A stretch of 64,000 nucleotides of DNA from Endomychus coccineus (GCA_958510875.1 OY294067.1:106746010-106810009); one strand, 5' to 3'. Shown: positions 24,141 through 36,654, counted from the stretch's first letter. Notes: generated by a model from the letters alone, not told the origin. Numbers and translations: made by a program.

Positions 24141-27100
24141 TTTTCTTGAGTTGAATATATCTACATAATTAGTTCTAGGCAATAGTATCATTAGTGATAG
24201 TGATTTTAAGTACAGGCACAACAGTAGGTACTAAGATAAGTGGATCGGGAAACTGGCTGCTTTGAAGTGTAAGAAAATTAAGCTTTACGTAAACAAGACA
24301 CTTTGAAGATACTTTTGATAACATTATGAATGATAACATGAAAATTATACGTATTATTTACTTTTGTTATTATAGCTTTCAATTGAGGTACTGGTATAGG
24401 TAAGAATTAAGAAAAATTTCAATTATAGGAAGCCCTAGGTTAGACCAGTGAGCAGGTAGAATAGTTACTTCAATTTCGGAACACTCCCTAAAAATAATGA
24501 ATTGAGCATCACTGATAATAATGTAATTGACTTATAAAACTAGCTGGCACATTTCAATGAAATTCAATCGCAATGTCTTGCAGCTTTAATTTTAGTTCAT
24601 TTTCATTTGTATTTCGGATATTCTGGAATGGATTAAAATGATTAATTTTATATTACATTGTGTTTTGATAACCTTTGCATGCAGATTTAATAATTTGTAA
24701 TAGTTACAACATTCTACTCTCTAACGTGAGTAATCATGAAATTTCGTTAAATTGCATTGAGATTTTACCATGAAAAAAGTGGAGAAAAAATACAAAGAAA
24801 ATTCATGCAAGATGTGTAATTTTATGAACGGTTCGGTTAGATGCTTGGAGAGCTGAAATGCAATTACGAAATTATTGTATGGTAGCTTGGATGTATGCGA
24901 TTTCTGACGATCAAATTATCATTATCAAAATGCAACAGCACCTAGAAATGTTAAGTGAAATTCATTGGGACATGAGGCGAAATCGACTACAGATATTCAT
25001 CAAGTATATCTAAATTATTGAATAATCTTAGTTATTGACAATTTTGAAAGAATAATATTAAATATTTACAAGTATTTCAAAGTCGGTTTAGATTTGCCAT
25101 TTTATGATGTTATTTATATTTTTGGTGCTATATTAGCCTCTAAGATTTTATTCAATTTGGAAATAAACAGTGTTGAAGAATGATTGCTTTGTAATATATG
25201 ATGAATAATAATGTTGATTGACACAAGTATTAGTGTTTGACACTATGAGAGCTATAAGTATACTATTTGAACCAAATACGATAACCTGCGGATAAAACAC
25301 AAATTTACGCTTCTACTCATTATTTTAATTCTGTTTTTCCCTATTTTACAGTAATTATTGCTGAAAGGAATATTTCAGAATGAAACAGAATAAAATAGAA
25401 AGTTCTCTATTTCAAAATTAAATTTAAAAAAAATAAACATAAAATGGGATGACACAAAAATATATGAATTAAATGTCGTTTCTATTTATATCACATATTT
25501 GAATTATCATTGGCACTATACGTTCAGTTTTAGAGCTTTATCTTAAAAACTTCTTCATTTGAAGAATTTTTATTATCATTGTGTAGTTCATTATAAAATT
25601 TAATACAAATATAGTAAGGACTTTTTTCAAAACAATTCTATGTAATTTATATCACTTGTACGTGTTTCATAATCATGATAACAATTTCTATTCAATTTCT
25701 CTCTGCTTCTATAGAAAAACATAATAGATTCAAAATAGCTGATAACAGATTTAGATTTAAAAATCCTTTTACAGTCGTATAGAAGCGTTTTTAAATCTAC
25801 AGCTAGGTATATAAACTATTTAAGAATTAACTTTGAAAAGAGAAAATAAAATAATAAACTATTTATTATCATATATTTACCTAAAATTAGTTAATTAGGC
25901 ATTCAACATGATCCTAAACATAAAGGTTGTATTTTATTGGTGACTACACCCAAGTATAATATAAGATTGTATTAACAGAAACTGAAAAAACTGTTTCATT
26001 AATAAATATTTTTTTTGTATTGAGTGCGTGAAATTAGTTTTTGTTTTTTAATGGTATGAGAGAGCATACATTTTTGACCGAGACCGCAGTTTGATATCAA
26101 AAATATTCTCGAATGTCTCACTCAATAACGAATTTCAAATTGATTCGGCTATAATTCTATGATATAAATAAACACCTACTCCCTACAATTTCACAGCATT
26201 AAGCTTACTTGCTCTGTCGTTACTATAGAAACGATTGGTTGCAGTGAAAAAAATGCATTTTTCATGGCGAACAAAATAAAAGGTTAACGTATCGAAAGAG
26301 ATGCATAAATGTCAAGTTTTTAGACAGTTGTACAAGAAATCTGTTTTTCTGGTATTGGCTAATGTGCAGATTTTTTGCTGATATCTTTGGGCAACAACGT
26401 TTCAATCGAGAGTAGTGCTAAGCTACTTCACCGATTTTAAGACAACAACACTCCTAGGGGACAGACTTTTCTGATGGAATGAGGTCACTGGTATTTTCAA
26501 GAATAATATAAATACGTTACTACTTACTTTTGTAAATGAAAATGCGACATACTGAATCTTACCACTGACATATTTTTATGAAAGCTTATAGATTCTAATT
26601 ATTTGCATTAATTGATTCGTTAACTAAAAAACTTCGTTATATCTTCCAATTAACGGAAGACAAGGTTCGCGTAATTCATCATAAGATATAGGTTTCAATC
26701 TGTCTGGCATAATAACTGAATAATTTGTTAAATTGACTAAACCCCTCATATATTTTCAATTTGATTTATCAAAATATATGTATACTGTGTATAGTGGCAG
26801 AAAATGCGACGGCATAGAATCTGAAAGTCTTTCATCACATGAAATTTCATTGAAATATTTTTTTACACATCTGGCTCTCTTATGCCTGAGTGAACCAGTT
26901 ATTAGTTGCCATTTCATGTGGCGTTTCAACTATCTCACAGAAATGTTGACGCAACTTTTGCAAGTGTCATGTAAACGTACAACATAAGAAGCATTCACAT
27001 CTTATTGATTGTGTTTGAAGAGTCACAAAAGAGGCTTTTTTGTAGTAACTATAGTTACATTTATTCATCAAATTAGTGAAAATCAAACTTTCAATAGTTA

Positions 27101-27459
27101 TTTTATTTAAGTTTAGAATGGATTTTCAACACGTAATGGCTGATTATATTAAAATTTTTTAAAATTTTGATTAAATCATAAAAAATGAACATATAAGTTG
27201 AATAAAAATATGACATGAAAGTTAGAATGAAATTTTATTATAGTTATTTAAAGAAATAAACATAATATATCATTGATAAAAATTATGAATTAGTTTATTA
27301 AAAGTCATGAATAACATTAATCAATAACGAATATCAAAAAATTAAAATTTAAAACATTTTTACAAATGAACAATTATAAAAAGCATCACTTGCTACTTTC
27401 CAGAATCAAATTACATATAAACATTTTATAACCAATCCAAGTTCAGCATCGGGGAAAAC
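24141..27459. other. Long AT-rich stretch, no gene recognised
   Basis: No frame longer than about 85 codons and no family motif. Near 26,040-26,340 lies a somewhat more complex segment with a TATA-like GATATAAATAAA, but no coding region follows it. Confidence 0.45.
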
Positions 27460-28310
27460 CTGTCAGTGAACCTGGTACACACACTCCGATAGATACCTCA
27501 ATGGTCTTTCCCACCACCTCCCTACCCAAAATCAATCTGTCATGAACTCCTCGGTTCACAGAGCTGTTGAATTATTCAAACCCCAGTCCTTGAGATCAGA
27601 ATTAAAATATCTTTCATCTGTCTTAAATCAAATAATTTCTCCCATTATAACATTCAAAAAGCCATAAAGAAATACACTTCGCCTAAAATTTCAGAACCCC
27701 CACACCATTTATCGACTACATATCTTCCATATATTGAAAATATAACAACTCGAATTTCCAAAATCCTTAAGAAGCATAATATTTATACTCGTTTTTCCAC
27801 ACTTCCAAAACTATATCAGTCTTACGAACCTATCAAAGATCTCTTTCCTCTTGTTCATTCAGAAATAGCATTACCTGTTCTTGCGGTAAGTCTACATAGG
27901 TGAAACAGGTCGTACAGTATCTATCCGTGTGAAAGAATATGCACGCTGTACAAGGCTTCTTGACACCAGTAGATCTGCACTTGCGGAACAATGATCCTAT
28001 ACGAGAATACTAAAATCTTAGCCTGAGCCCCAAACTTCCATCAGCGAAAAATTCTTGGAGCAAATAATTTAAACCGATAGGATATTACCTTCCCAACATT
28101 AGAGTCAGCTGCCAGAACGGAATTAACTATCGGAAGAAAGGCAGTTAATTGTGTATCATGAAGAATTTTTCCCATAATAAATAACGCTGCAGAAACCAGA
28201 AGAATTAGATTCTGTTCAAGCCTCAAGCTTGCCCTGAAGATGCCAACTGCAAAGGTTGGCGAAACGTCGGCATCAAGTCGTGATATAGTGTCGCGGAGTT
28301 CAGCTGGAAG
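27460..28310 (+). mobile_element. Penelope-like element (family A), plus-strand 3' fragment
   Basis: Plus-strand frames give the thumb and linker of a PLE followed by V-Y-I-G-E-T-G-R-T-V-S-I-R-V-K-E and C-T-R-L-L-D-T-S-R-S-A-L-A-E, the GIY-YIG endonuclease and its tail. These match the family A copy at 1,700-2,330. Stops and an indel break the frame. The fragment ends in the family A terminal repeat with the best-preserved hammerhead core of this family at 28,234-28,265. Confidence 0.8.
28234..28265 (+). ncRNA. Hammerhead ribozyme-like core (PLE family A), perfect stem II
   Basis: CTGAAGA, then GCCAAC and GTTGGC as a perfect 6-bp stem II, then GAAAC. Relative to the copy at 1,754, where stem II is imperfect, this one pairs fully. 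Stems I and III are not resolved. Confidence 0.65.
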
Positions 28311-29848
28311 CCGAGAATTTTTATGAGGTCTTTGTTTCTTGTATTATAATCGTGATAGTCTAGATTTCTGTTCAAATTAAAATGATTAGTCACTAGCAAA
28401 TAGCTTTGAAAATGAAAATGGATGTTAGAATTTATGAATAAAGGCTTACAGTGGGTTCTCCTATTCGGTTTCGCGCTCTACTACAAAAAACGAGTAAGAT
28501 ATAAATACTATGATATGGTAACTATTATATGAAGACAGAACCCCCTAATGAAATAAACCTTAAAATAAACTATATTTAAAACGAAATAGCAACATCTTAT
28601 CTCTGAAATTACAAATCATGTGCTTACAGCTTCTTATACATCAGCGGAATCCTCAGATTTCCCCTACGAAGAATTATCTATTATTTTATCAATAACGTCT
28701 TTATTGCCGCAGAGTAATTTGACGTACTCTTCTTCAATCGAAATTTCAGACATATTATTTAATCTACTACTCTGTTCAACAGTGTTGCAAGTGAAATTAT
28801 TAATACGGTTCCAGTGACAAAAAATGCAATTTCTTACATAACCTGTCACATTCTTCTTGACTACTTGACACCGATTTCATCTTTACATCGTTTGATTTCT
28901 CATTTTTCCTTAGTACCGCAACAATGAATATGGTTTACAATAATAATTATTGCATTAACAACACAAAACACCAGTACTACGTTCGGTATACCCACCATGT
29001 CAGAAATATTTTATGCCTATTCCAACTATTAACTGCTTTCCGTCATTTCTGTGAGGTACTGCGCTACTGCTATCGTGCTCGTGCTATCTTTTCCCAATTC
29101 CCTCACTACTTATGATATAGACAGTGCCTCTAGAATGATTTTCTGTCTCTGTTTAGTTCATTGTAATCAAACTATAACGTGAATTCATGTTGTTATGAAC
29201 GAATCTGTCTGGCGAAATATGATTGGTCGCAACGTCCAAGTTTCAAATTTTTTACGAACTACCTCAAATAGAATATGGAGTTATGAATTCCATGACTCAC
29301 TATTTAAATATATTGCCTGCCGATTCCCCGTGGGTGATTCAAGTGAATACTTTTACCCCCACTAAAATAAGTCATGAATATTCCCCTTTGAATATATTCA
29401 ATTAGATACTATGTCCCTCGCAATGCTTCGCAATATTTGAATATTTTGAATAATGATACTTATTTTTCTATTCCTGGGTTTGATTTGTACGATGCGGCAT
29501 TGCCTCCTCTGTCTACATGGAGAAGCCGTAACTGAAGAGAATACCCGCACAAAACTAGGTTGTACAATGAAGATATTTCCTGCAGGCATTGCGTCAATGT
29601 AATAGAAACCTACTGTCATAATAAGAGGCATTAGATCGCAAAAGGCAAGCAAAACTTGGACAGCATAGACCATCCCCGAGAAGTTCAGCTGCCGACAGGT
29701 GAAGAACCTGTACAGACTAGTACAGTTACGGATTGGGTGCTTCAAACCTTCTAACTGGAATGTACTGAAGGACCTGTTGACTGCTCAAAAGGACCAGCAG
29801 TTGTACGTGTTTCTGTCCGAATAAAGAATGATCCCTAGTTCGATATGA
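28311..29848. other. Unassigned stretch
   Basis: A minus-strand open frame of 115 codons at 29,398-29,745 has no recognisable motif and atypical composition. I do not call it a gene. Confidence 0.35.
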
Positions 29849-29850
29849 TA

Positions 29851-31072
29851 CGAACGTGAAAAGTCCCTCAAAAATGGAACAAAACATGATTTATTTGTTC
29901 AAAACTTATTTTATTTGTCAACATAATCTCCTTGCAGCCCGATACACTTCGTTCAACGTTTTTCTAATTTATCAATCCCTTCCAAATAATACGATTTCGG
30001 TAATGCTTCAAAATAGGCGTTTGTTTCAGCGATGACCTCATTGTTGGAGTCAAATCTCTTTCTGCCGAGCCATTTCATCAAGTTTGGAAATAGATAAAAA
30101 TCGCAAGGGGCCAAATCTGGAAAATATGGTAGACGACGAAACAATTCGTACTGCAATTCATGCAATTTTGCCGGTGCGTTGTCCTGGTGGAAGAGCACTT
30201 TTTTCTTTGCCAAATGCGGCCGCTTTCGCTTAAAATCGGCGTCGAATCTATCCAACAGTTCTGCATGATATACGTCGGTGATCGTTTTTCCCTTTTCAAG
30301 GTAATCGATATGGACGATACCGTGTGCATCCTAAAAAACTGTCGCCATGACTTTGTTTGTAGATATATTCACTTTGGCCCTTTTCGGCTTCAATTTGCCA
30401 GAACAAGTCTACTGTTCCGACTGTTCTTTGGTCTCTGGTGTATTGTAATGGATCTATGTTTAGTCCACAGTTACGAAACAACGCAAAAAGTCTTTTTTAT
30501 CGCTCTTGAACATCGCCAAACACCCCTCTGAAGTTGTCACATGGTCGCGTATGTTGTCAACAGAGTGCAAATGCGGCACCCATCTGGAAGATAGCATTCT
30601 CATCTTCAAAAATTAATGCAAAATGTTCCATACACGTTCGGTTGAGATACCCATAGCCTCGGAAATCTCGTGCACTTCAATTCGCCGATCATCCAATATC
30701 ATACCATGGATTTTATCGAAGATTTATGGCGTTGTAACCTCAATTGGAAGACCAGAACCACAACGAAAATCTGTAAATCACTTGTCAATCGTTCCAATCG
30801 ATGTTGAATAGTCCCTATAATGTTTAACAAGCGGTGTGTTGGTTTGCGTAATGTTTTTTCCACGCAAGAAATAATGTTTAATTAATCAACACGCGAAATT
30901 CACTTTTTTTCATGTTTACAAAAATCTTCAAGGTTGCTTGCTTTCGATGGGTGTCAAAACAGAAGTGAATGACATATCATTCGGAAAATATCAATGCAAT
31001 ATCAATAGTTAAAGACAGTGAATCAGAAATGTCACATGGGATTTTCGATTGTGGCGCCATCTGTTGCCCTCG
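29851..31072 (-). mobile_element. Mariner transposon, full-length but broken (irritans-like)
   Basis: The element is 1,222 bp and flanked by TA dinucleotides at 29,849-29,850 and 31,073-31,074. The right end, read inward, starts CGAGGGCAAC; the left end starts CGAACGTGAAAAG. The transposase runs on minus. Its C-terminal part (29,953-30,255) shows F-H-Q-D-N-A-P-A-K with a catalytic Asp, and F-P-D-L-A-P-C-D-F-Y-L-F with the last Asp of a DD34D triad. The N-terminal helix-turn-helix region near 30,600-30,900 is shifted into other frames, so no functional transposase is made. Confidence 0.85.
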
Positions 31073-31419
31073 TATATGAATGCTGTACGGGAAGGCAAAC
31101 AACCCAAATTGAGAATGTTATAATATGCCTGGTTGAAAGTTTGTTATAATAATAAATTCAACACTATTGAATCATTATTATTATACATTAGTTAGTATTA
31201 TTATGTAAATATTCTTCAATCTGGAGTTTTAGGTTATGAATAAATTGAATGATTGCCCTCCGATCGCTATCTTTGAAGGATAATGCACAATCTGTGTTAT
31301 GAACGTCTGTTACTTTATTTAGTACAAAGTTACTAAATTACAAATTATTAGTAATTATTGATAAAGCTTAAATGAAATTCATAACAAGAGCGATTTCATC
31401 AAGCGTTTTTCACATATTT

Positions 31420-32350
31420 TTGAAGTGAAAACTTCTTATGGCGCGTTGGGCACTTTTGTGGGAGAGCATTTTCAGCCGTTCTCGCGACAGATGAGATTTT
31501 ACACAGATATACTCCGCGTGTATTCTTATAATATATGTATACTATACGCGCTCTTTGCATGGGCATTCGTTCGTGCTCTCGCGACAGACGAGATTACATA
31601 CCTATATGTATACTCAGAGTGTATAGGTATGCGTGAGCGCTGCATGCTATACGCAGTCTTTGCATGGGCATTCGTTCGTGCCCTCGCGACAGACGAGATT
31701 GAGAGTTTTTTATATTTATTTTATAAATGAATATTAAACGGAAAATTTATTTATTTAAATATTTCATTTGACTTGTGTTGCTGCTATGGTATTGTGTTAA
31801 AAAAACAAATCTAAAGTGTAAATAGAATTAATAAAAACATTGTTGTAGTGCTTTTGTATACTATAGTGTAAAAAATTAATTGAATTTTTATATGAAGAAT
31901 TTGATTTAACGATGTCCAATGATCGCAATCTTAGCACAACAAAATACAAAACTACTATTGATGCAGTATTCACAAGATATATAAATAGATTTAAATCAAA
32001 ATTGTTCATTTCATACTTTAGTTACCATAGACCTATTGTTTCAGTTTTAGAATTTGATGAAAATCCTGATAATAATGATGAAAATGCTGATAATGATGAT
32101 GTAAGAGTTGTTGAAATTATGGATGAGAATTGATAAATTTTGTATTTACTATTTACTAATATTTACTCATTTAAATAAAACCACTTCCTTCGAATATAGT
32201 TTCTATATTATACTTCATGTCTATTCAAAAAGTGCCCACATTGCTTTGATAAACTTGATTTTTTATGAACAATTTCTCATGTCGCGAGCGCACCTAAAAA
32301 TGCTCACCCAAAAAAGTGCCCAACGCGCCATAAGTTCAAGTTTTCACTTC
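31420..32350. mobile_element. Small TIR transposon of unknown superfamily
   Basis: GAAGTGAAAACTT followed by TTATGGCGCGTTGGGCACTT at 31,422-31,473 is mirrored at 32,295-32,348, giving TIRs of about 50 bp with a few mismatches. Inside are two copies of a roughly 60-bp GC-richer block (31,543-31,594 and 31,644-31,700). A 73-codon plus frame at 31,912-32,133 contains T-T-I-D-A-V-F-T-R-Y-I-N-R-F and an acidic D/N-rich tail; it looks like the C-terminus of a larger protein. I do not recognise the superfamily. The size suggests an internally deleted, non-autonomous copy. Confidence 0.6.
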
Positions 32351-33720
32351 TGCCTGCACTCCCGGAATGCGCTGACTTTTTTGTTTTTGTTATTTATTGA
32401 TATTATTTTCTACTTGATTATCGGATTTGAATTATAATTATCTTCAGAGTTGTTAAGTTGTTAAGAGGAGTGTGGTCTGTATACTATCTACTATCAACAT
32501 GATATATTTCGGAACTATTCATGAATTATAATTGATTTTTGGGAGACAAGTAATTGAAAAATGATAACTTAATGACTTTTTACGAAGGATAATTCGTCGA
32601 ATACTTTGATTAATTAATTATCACCATTGCCTTGGTCCTGCTCGATAACACTATATGTTTACATCGTTCTTATTCACTATATGATTATGCACAAGCATTT
32701 TTATATCGAGTGGGACATCTTCTGATGTATAACTTACATTTATATTATTCATCTTCCCACCTCAAACCACTCCGTTTAAGTCCTAAATAAGATTACCCTC
32801 ATTGTGGTACCTCATTTTAATGAAAATGTAACCCCTTTACCACAATATCTCGTGACCTTGGATTACAAAATCTGAAAGTGATGCACTTAGTCAAGCTAAC
32901 AAGCTTTTGTTATCATATATGGTTTGACGTATTGATAGATTGTATTCATAGTCAAACTGTTTATATGAACCTTACACAAATACTATTTTTTCCAAAGTTA
33001 TAAACTTCTTTACGTTTTTTGATAAACGGTTCATTTTATTGAAGACTATTGAAACAAATGTTATTTATGGTTCACAACAAATACCTAAGGACACTTGAAC
33101 AAAATCGCGTGAAGAGTGGAGTTACCAGAGTGGTAGATGAAATGGCAATACAGTTTCGTCTCTTTTGCTAAATAAGGTTTTACAATTTCGTCCAGTCTCT
33201 AAAATTTCGAATATACCTACACTTTGGTCCGAGGGTCATACGGATATAAAGAAATGATGCATTTGATCTTAATTGGGAAATCCCAAGCGGTGCAATAGAA
33301 CACATTTAATCAGTAAGTTTATGATGCAATTACATTAACGCAACATAAGCAATTCCAAGTTAGTGGGATACTTGTAAGTTCATTTTCGGATGCAATAACA
33401 TTAACTGAACAGATCGGCAAATTCTGGATAATTATGTTATTAATGTTTAGATGTCTCGAAAATCAGACCTTTCATGAAATCAAAACTATAGATCAAATAG
33501 TTGGTCGCCATCGAACATTTCGCACATTCCTGGTGAACATAATAGATTCTTATCTTCTTGAATAGTAGATTTCCGCGGGCATGTAATCTTGAAAATGCTT
33601 GGATTTCGGAAGAAGGATATAGCCATCATGTTCGATAGTCAGGTATAAAAGCACTGAGCTCAAACATCATTAGCTCAAAAATGGTTTTTTTGCAACAATA
33701 AGCTGAATACCTCAGGAATG
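32351..33720. other. AT-rich stretch, nothing recognised
   Basis: No motif-bearing frames, tandem repeats or RNA genes are seen. Confidence 0.45.
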
Positions 33721-33724
33721 CAGA

Positions 33725-34200
33725 ACTGAATCACCCTCTACTAGATTCCAGAACGTACAGGAATTGAGGGGAACGAACTGGTGGACAGTGGACACCCTTG
33801 CGCGCAAAGGAGTTGATGCGCTGCTGATAGAACCGGGGCTCTCGCGGTATAGAAAAGCACATTATACAGGAAACGCTTAGGTCAGAAGTAACCGAACTCA
33901 GTACAAAGTACCAGAGTTCTCTTTTGTGACACAGACAATCCAAAAGCCATCAAGATAAATTTAGATGAAAGGATGTTTTGGAAAGTATAAGGCTAAGCAG
34001 GAACAATCCGAGAATCATAACAGGATTCATTACGGGACACTGCAAACTCAACGGCCAAATTGGCCTAGTGAACGATGGCATGTGTAGATTCTGCACAGCA
34101 GCAGGAGAAACACCGATACATCAAGTAACCGTATGCGCAGCTACCCTGCTAAACCTCGGTTTTCCTAAGAGAGCTAAAACTGGTATACTGTAAATCAGTA
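33725..34200 (+). pseudogene. Non-LTR retrotransposon 3' remnant (RNase H and zinc knuckle)
   Basis: Plus-strand frames read I-P-E-R-T-G-I-E-G-N-E-L-V-D (the C-terminal RNase H strand and helix with its Asp), then after a frame change R-F-C-T-A-A-G-E-T-P-I-H-Q-V-T-V-C, the C-terminal CCHC-type knuckle of I/Jockey/R1-like elements. It is decayed and stops near 34,200, just before the Tc1-like transposon that hosts the Maverick. Confidence 0.7.
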
Positions 34201-34216
34201 CTGTAAGTGAGATATA

Positions 34217-35020
34217 CAGGATGGTCCAGTTTCTGAAGCGGAAACTTTACAGGCAGACAGATAACAACAAAATAATATCAGTTTGTACTATAAACTATAT
34301 TCGAAAAATGCTTCGTTACAAAGATACAGGCTGTCAAAATTTTATAAAGGAATCCAGATTTAATAATATTTTTAAAACTACTTCAGATATTTGAATGAAA
34401 TTTGGCACGTTTGAATAAATAATTCAAATTCATCTTTTTACGTAAAAAATATTATCTCACTTCCACCAGTGGCGTGCTTACAGACACATCTTCGGCTATT
34501 TTTCATAAAAAATATGGTATGCGACTGAATTTTTTAGAAACAAAATTATTTCTAGATTCCTTGTTCAATTTATAACAAGAAATGGCTCATTACTTTTTTT
34601 CTGTTTGACCCATCGTTTGCCAGTAAAAAATTAAAATTCTTTAAGCAACTGGAATTCAGACAAATTTCAATCTGTCGTAGTAGGCCATTAAAAAACAACT
34701 ACTACTGTGAGTGTTCTTTCATTTTATTATGACAGTTGATTGAATTGTGTCAGGTAATTTAATTTCGAGTTATTGTTAACATTGTTATTATATTAGTGTT
34801 ACGCAAGTATTAATCTGAAAAATGCTTTTTTCTGACAACGAATATGCAGATATTCATTTTTGCTGCGGATTTTGTGATGGAAATGCAGAAGCGGCAGTTC
34901 GTGAATATCGTAGATGCTATCCAAATAGAAGAGTTCCAGATGCTCGCGTTTTTATCAGAACACATCAGAATTTTCGTAACTTTGGCCTGCGTGTTAATAG
35001 GGAACGGAACATAAATTGTC
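34217..35020 (+). mobile_element. Left half of a Tc1-like transposon interrupted by the Maverick
   Basis: The left end at 34,217 (CAGGATGGTCCAGTTTC) pairs with the right end at 48,372 (GAAACTGGACCCCCCTG), and similarity continues inward for over 200 bp as a long TIR. A frame opening at 34,822 encodes an N-terminal helix-turn-helix of the DUF4817 type (N-E-Y-A-D-I-H-F-C-C-G-F-C-D-G-N, then Y-P-N-R-R-V-P). It runs into the Maverick at 35,020. The catalytic middle of the transposase is absent from both halves, so this copy was already deleted when the Maverick landed. Confidence 0.8.
35015..35020. repeat. Maverick target-site duplication, left
   Basis: ATTGTC immediately precedes the AG start of the element. 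The identical hexamer follows the right end at 47,581-47,586. Six-bp duplications are diagnostic of Polinton/Maverick integration. Confidence 0.95.
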
Positions 35021-35235
35021 AGTAGATGAACAGGTCGCGTTCTGCCTCAGGATATCCGGTCTCCACTTCCGGTCTAGCTGTCGATGTGCATCCGGTGCAT
35101 GAGCTCGTCCTTATCAGTTTGAAAGGATGTAGGTGATAAGGATTTTATTTTATTTGTAAAGAGTATACAGGGTGTGTTCAAAAAGTGTGTCACATGTACA
35201 GAGTCACGTGACTAACACATGGCAGCATGGCGGCC

Positions 35236-35765
35236 CTAAGGTCCAACTGTCATGGCGACCATAAGGTCCAGCTGTCATGGCGAGCATAAGAACCAGCTGT
35301 CATGGCGACCATAAGGACCAGCTGTCATGGCGACCATAAGGACCAGCTGTCATGGCGGCCATAAGGACCAGCTGTCATGGCGACCATAAGGACCAGCTGT
35401 CATGGCGACCATAAGGACCAGCTGTCATGGCGACCATAAGGACCAGCTGTCATGGCTACCATAAGAACTAGCTGTCATGGCGACCATAAGGACCAGCTGT
35501 CATGGCGACCATAAGGACCAGCTGTCATGGCGACCATAAGGACCAGCTGTCATGGCGACCATAAGGACCAGCTGTCATGGCGATCATAAGGACCAGCTGT
35601 CATGGCGACCATAAGAACCAACTGTCATGGCGACCATAAGAACCAGCTGTCATGGCGGCCATAAGGACCAGCTGTCATGGCGACCATAAGGACCAGCTGT
35701 CATGGCGACCATAAGGTCCAGCTGTCATGGCGACCATAAGGTACAGCTGTCATGGCGAACCCAAG
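35236..35765 (+). repeat. 25-bp tandem array in left TIR
   Basis: About 21 units of CATGGCGACCATAAGGACC-AGCTGT with single-base variants (for example GGCC or GATC for GACC). A mirror array lies at 46,845-47,370. It has no spacers, so it is not a CRISPR. Any coding reading across it is an artefact of the repeat. Confidence 0.95.
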
Positions 35766-35806
35766 GTACAGACTGCTTCGTGGAGGGGGCTCCGCCACCT
35801 CTAGGA

Positions 35807-35831
35807 AGCAATCTGTACCTTTGGTCCAAAG
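35807..35831. repeat. 12-bp-arm palindrome where TIR repeat orientation flips
   Basis: CTGTACCTTTGG and its reverse complement flank a single T. To its left the GTACAG-GCTTC unit runs inverted, and to its right it runs forward. The same palindrome is in the right TIR near 46,770-46,795. Confidence 0.8.
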
Positions 35832-36497
35832 GTACAGGCTGCTTCATGGAGATGTCACCACCACGTGACAGCTGTCATCGAAGGTACAGAATGCTTCGTG
35901 GAGATGTCGCCACCACGTGACAGCTGTCATGGCGACCCTTGGGTACAGGCTGCTTCATGGAGATGTCGCCACCATATGACAGCTGTCATGGTGAACCAAA
36001 GGTACAGGTTGCTTCGTGTAGGTGTCACCAACACGTGACAGCTGTCACGGTGAGCTAAAGGTACAGAACGCTTCGTGGAGATGTCGCCACCACGTGACAG
36101 CTGTCATGGCGACCCTTGGGTACAGGCTGCTTCATGGAGATGTCGCCACCATATGACAGCTGTCATGGTGAACCAAAGGTACAGGTTGCTTCGTGTAGGT
36201 GTCACCAACACGTGACAGCTGTCATGGTGAGCTAAAGGTACAGGCTGCTTCGTGTAGGTGTCACGTGACAGATGTCATGGCGGACCGAAGGTACAGGCTG
36301 CTTCGTGTAGGTGTCACCACCACGTGACAAAGACTGCTTTGTCATTGTTTCAATCCGGCGACCATAGTTTACGAACGATGATGACGTCACTGCTTCGAAC
36401 CGATGACAGTAACTGATTCAATCCGGCGACCATAGTTCACGAACGATGATGACGTCACTGCTTCAAGCCATTGACAGTAACTGATTCAACCCGGCGA

Positions 36498-36547
36498 CCA
36501 TAGTTTACGAACGATGATGACGTCATCATCGTTCACGAACTATGATG
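36498..36547. repeat. Near-perfect 50-bp inverted repeat at the inner edge of the left TIR
   Basis: The two arms share GAACGATGATGACG and CATAGTT, and meet in GATGATGACGTCATCATC at 36,512-36,529. Only about three mismatches are seen. The right TIR lacks the central part, so this is a fold-back duplication of one unit. Confidence 0.8.
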
Positions 36548-36654
36548 GTCAGATGAGGAATGAAATGCGAGTAATAATAATGATACTCTATGTGTAAATG
36601 TGAATAGTTGGAGGTTATGATAAAGATATCCAGTAAGTTTGTAAATGTGTCATT

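Larger units (their letters stand above)
35021..36584 (+). repeat. Left terminal inverted repeat of the Maverick
   Basis: It is about 1,564 bp and begins AGTAGATGAACAGG. From outside in: about 140 bp of unique sequence; about 21 copies of a 25-bp unit (CATGGCGACCATAAGGACC plus AGCTGT); a block of ~60-bp units containing CACGTG and GACAGCTGTC palindromes; and three ~68-bp units with CCATAGTTTACGAACGATG. The right TIR has only two of these last units, which accounts for much of the length difference. Confidence 0.95.

Noticed and set aside
27460..28310. Initial impression of an ordinary host gene with a GIY-YIG domain
   Set aside because: Stops, a PLE terminal repeat and a hammerhead core directly downstream show it is a retroelement fragment.
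35236..35765. Regular 25-bp repeats that could suggest a CRISPR array
   Set aside because: Units are head to tail with no spacers, mirrored in the opposite TIR, and in an insect element with viral genes.
35702..35920. Open frame within the left TIR and its identical mirror at 46,681-46,899
   Set aside because: They are translations of the tandem repeats, present twice only because the TIRs are copies. No domain is seen.
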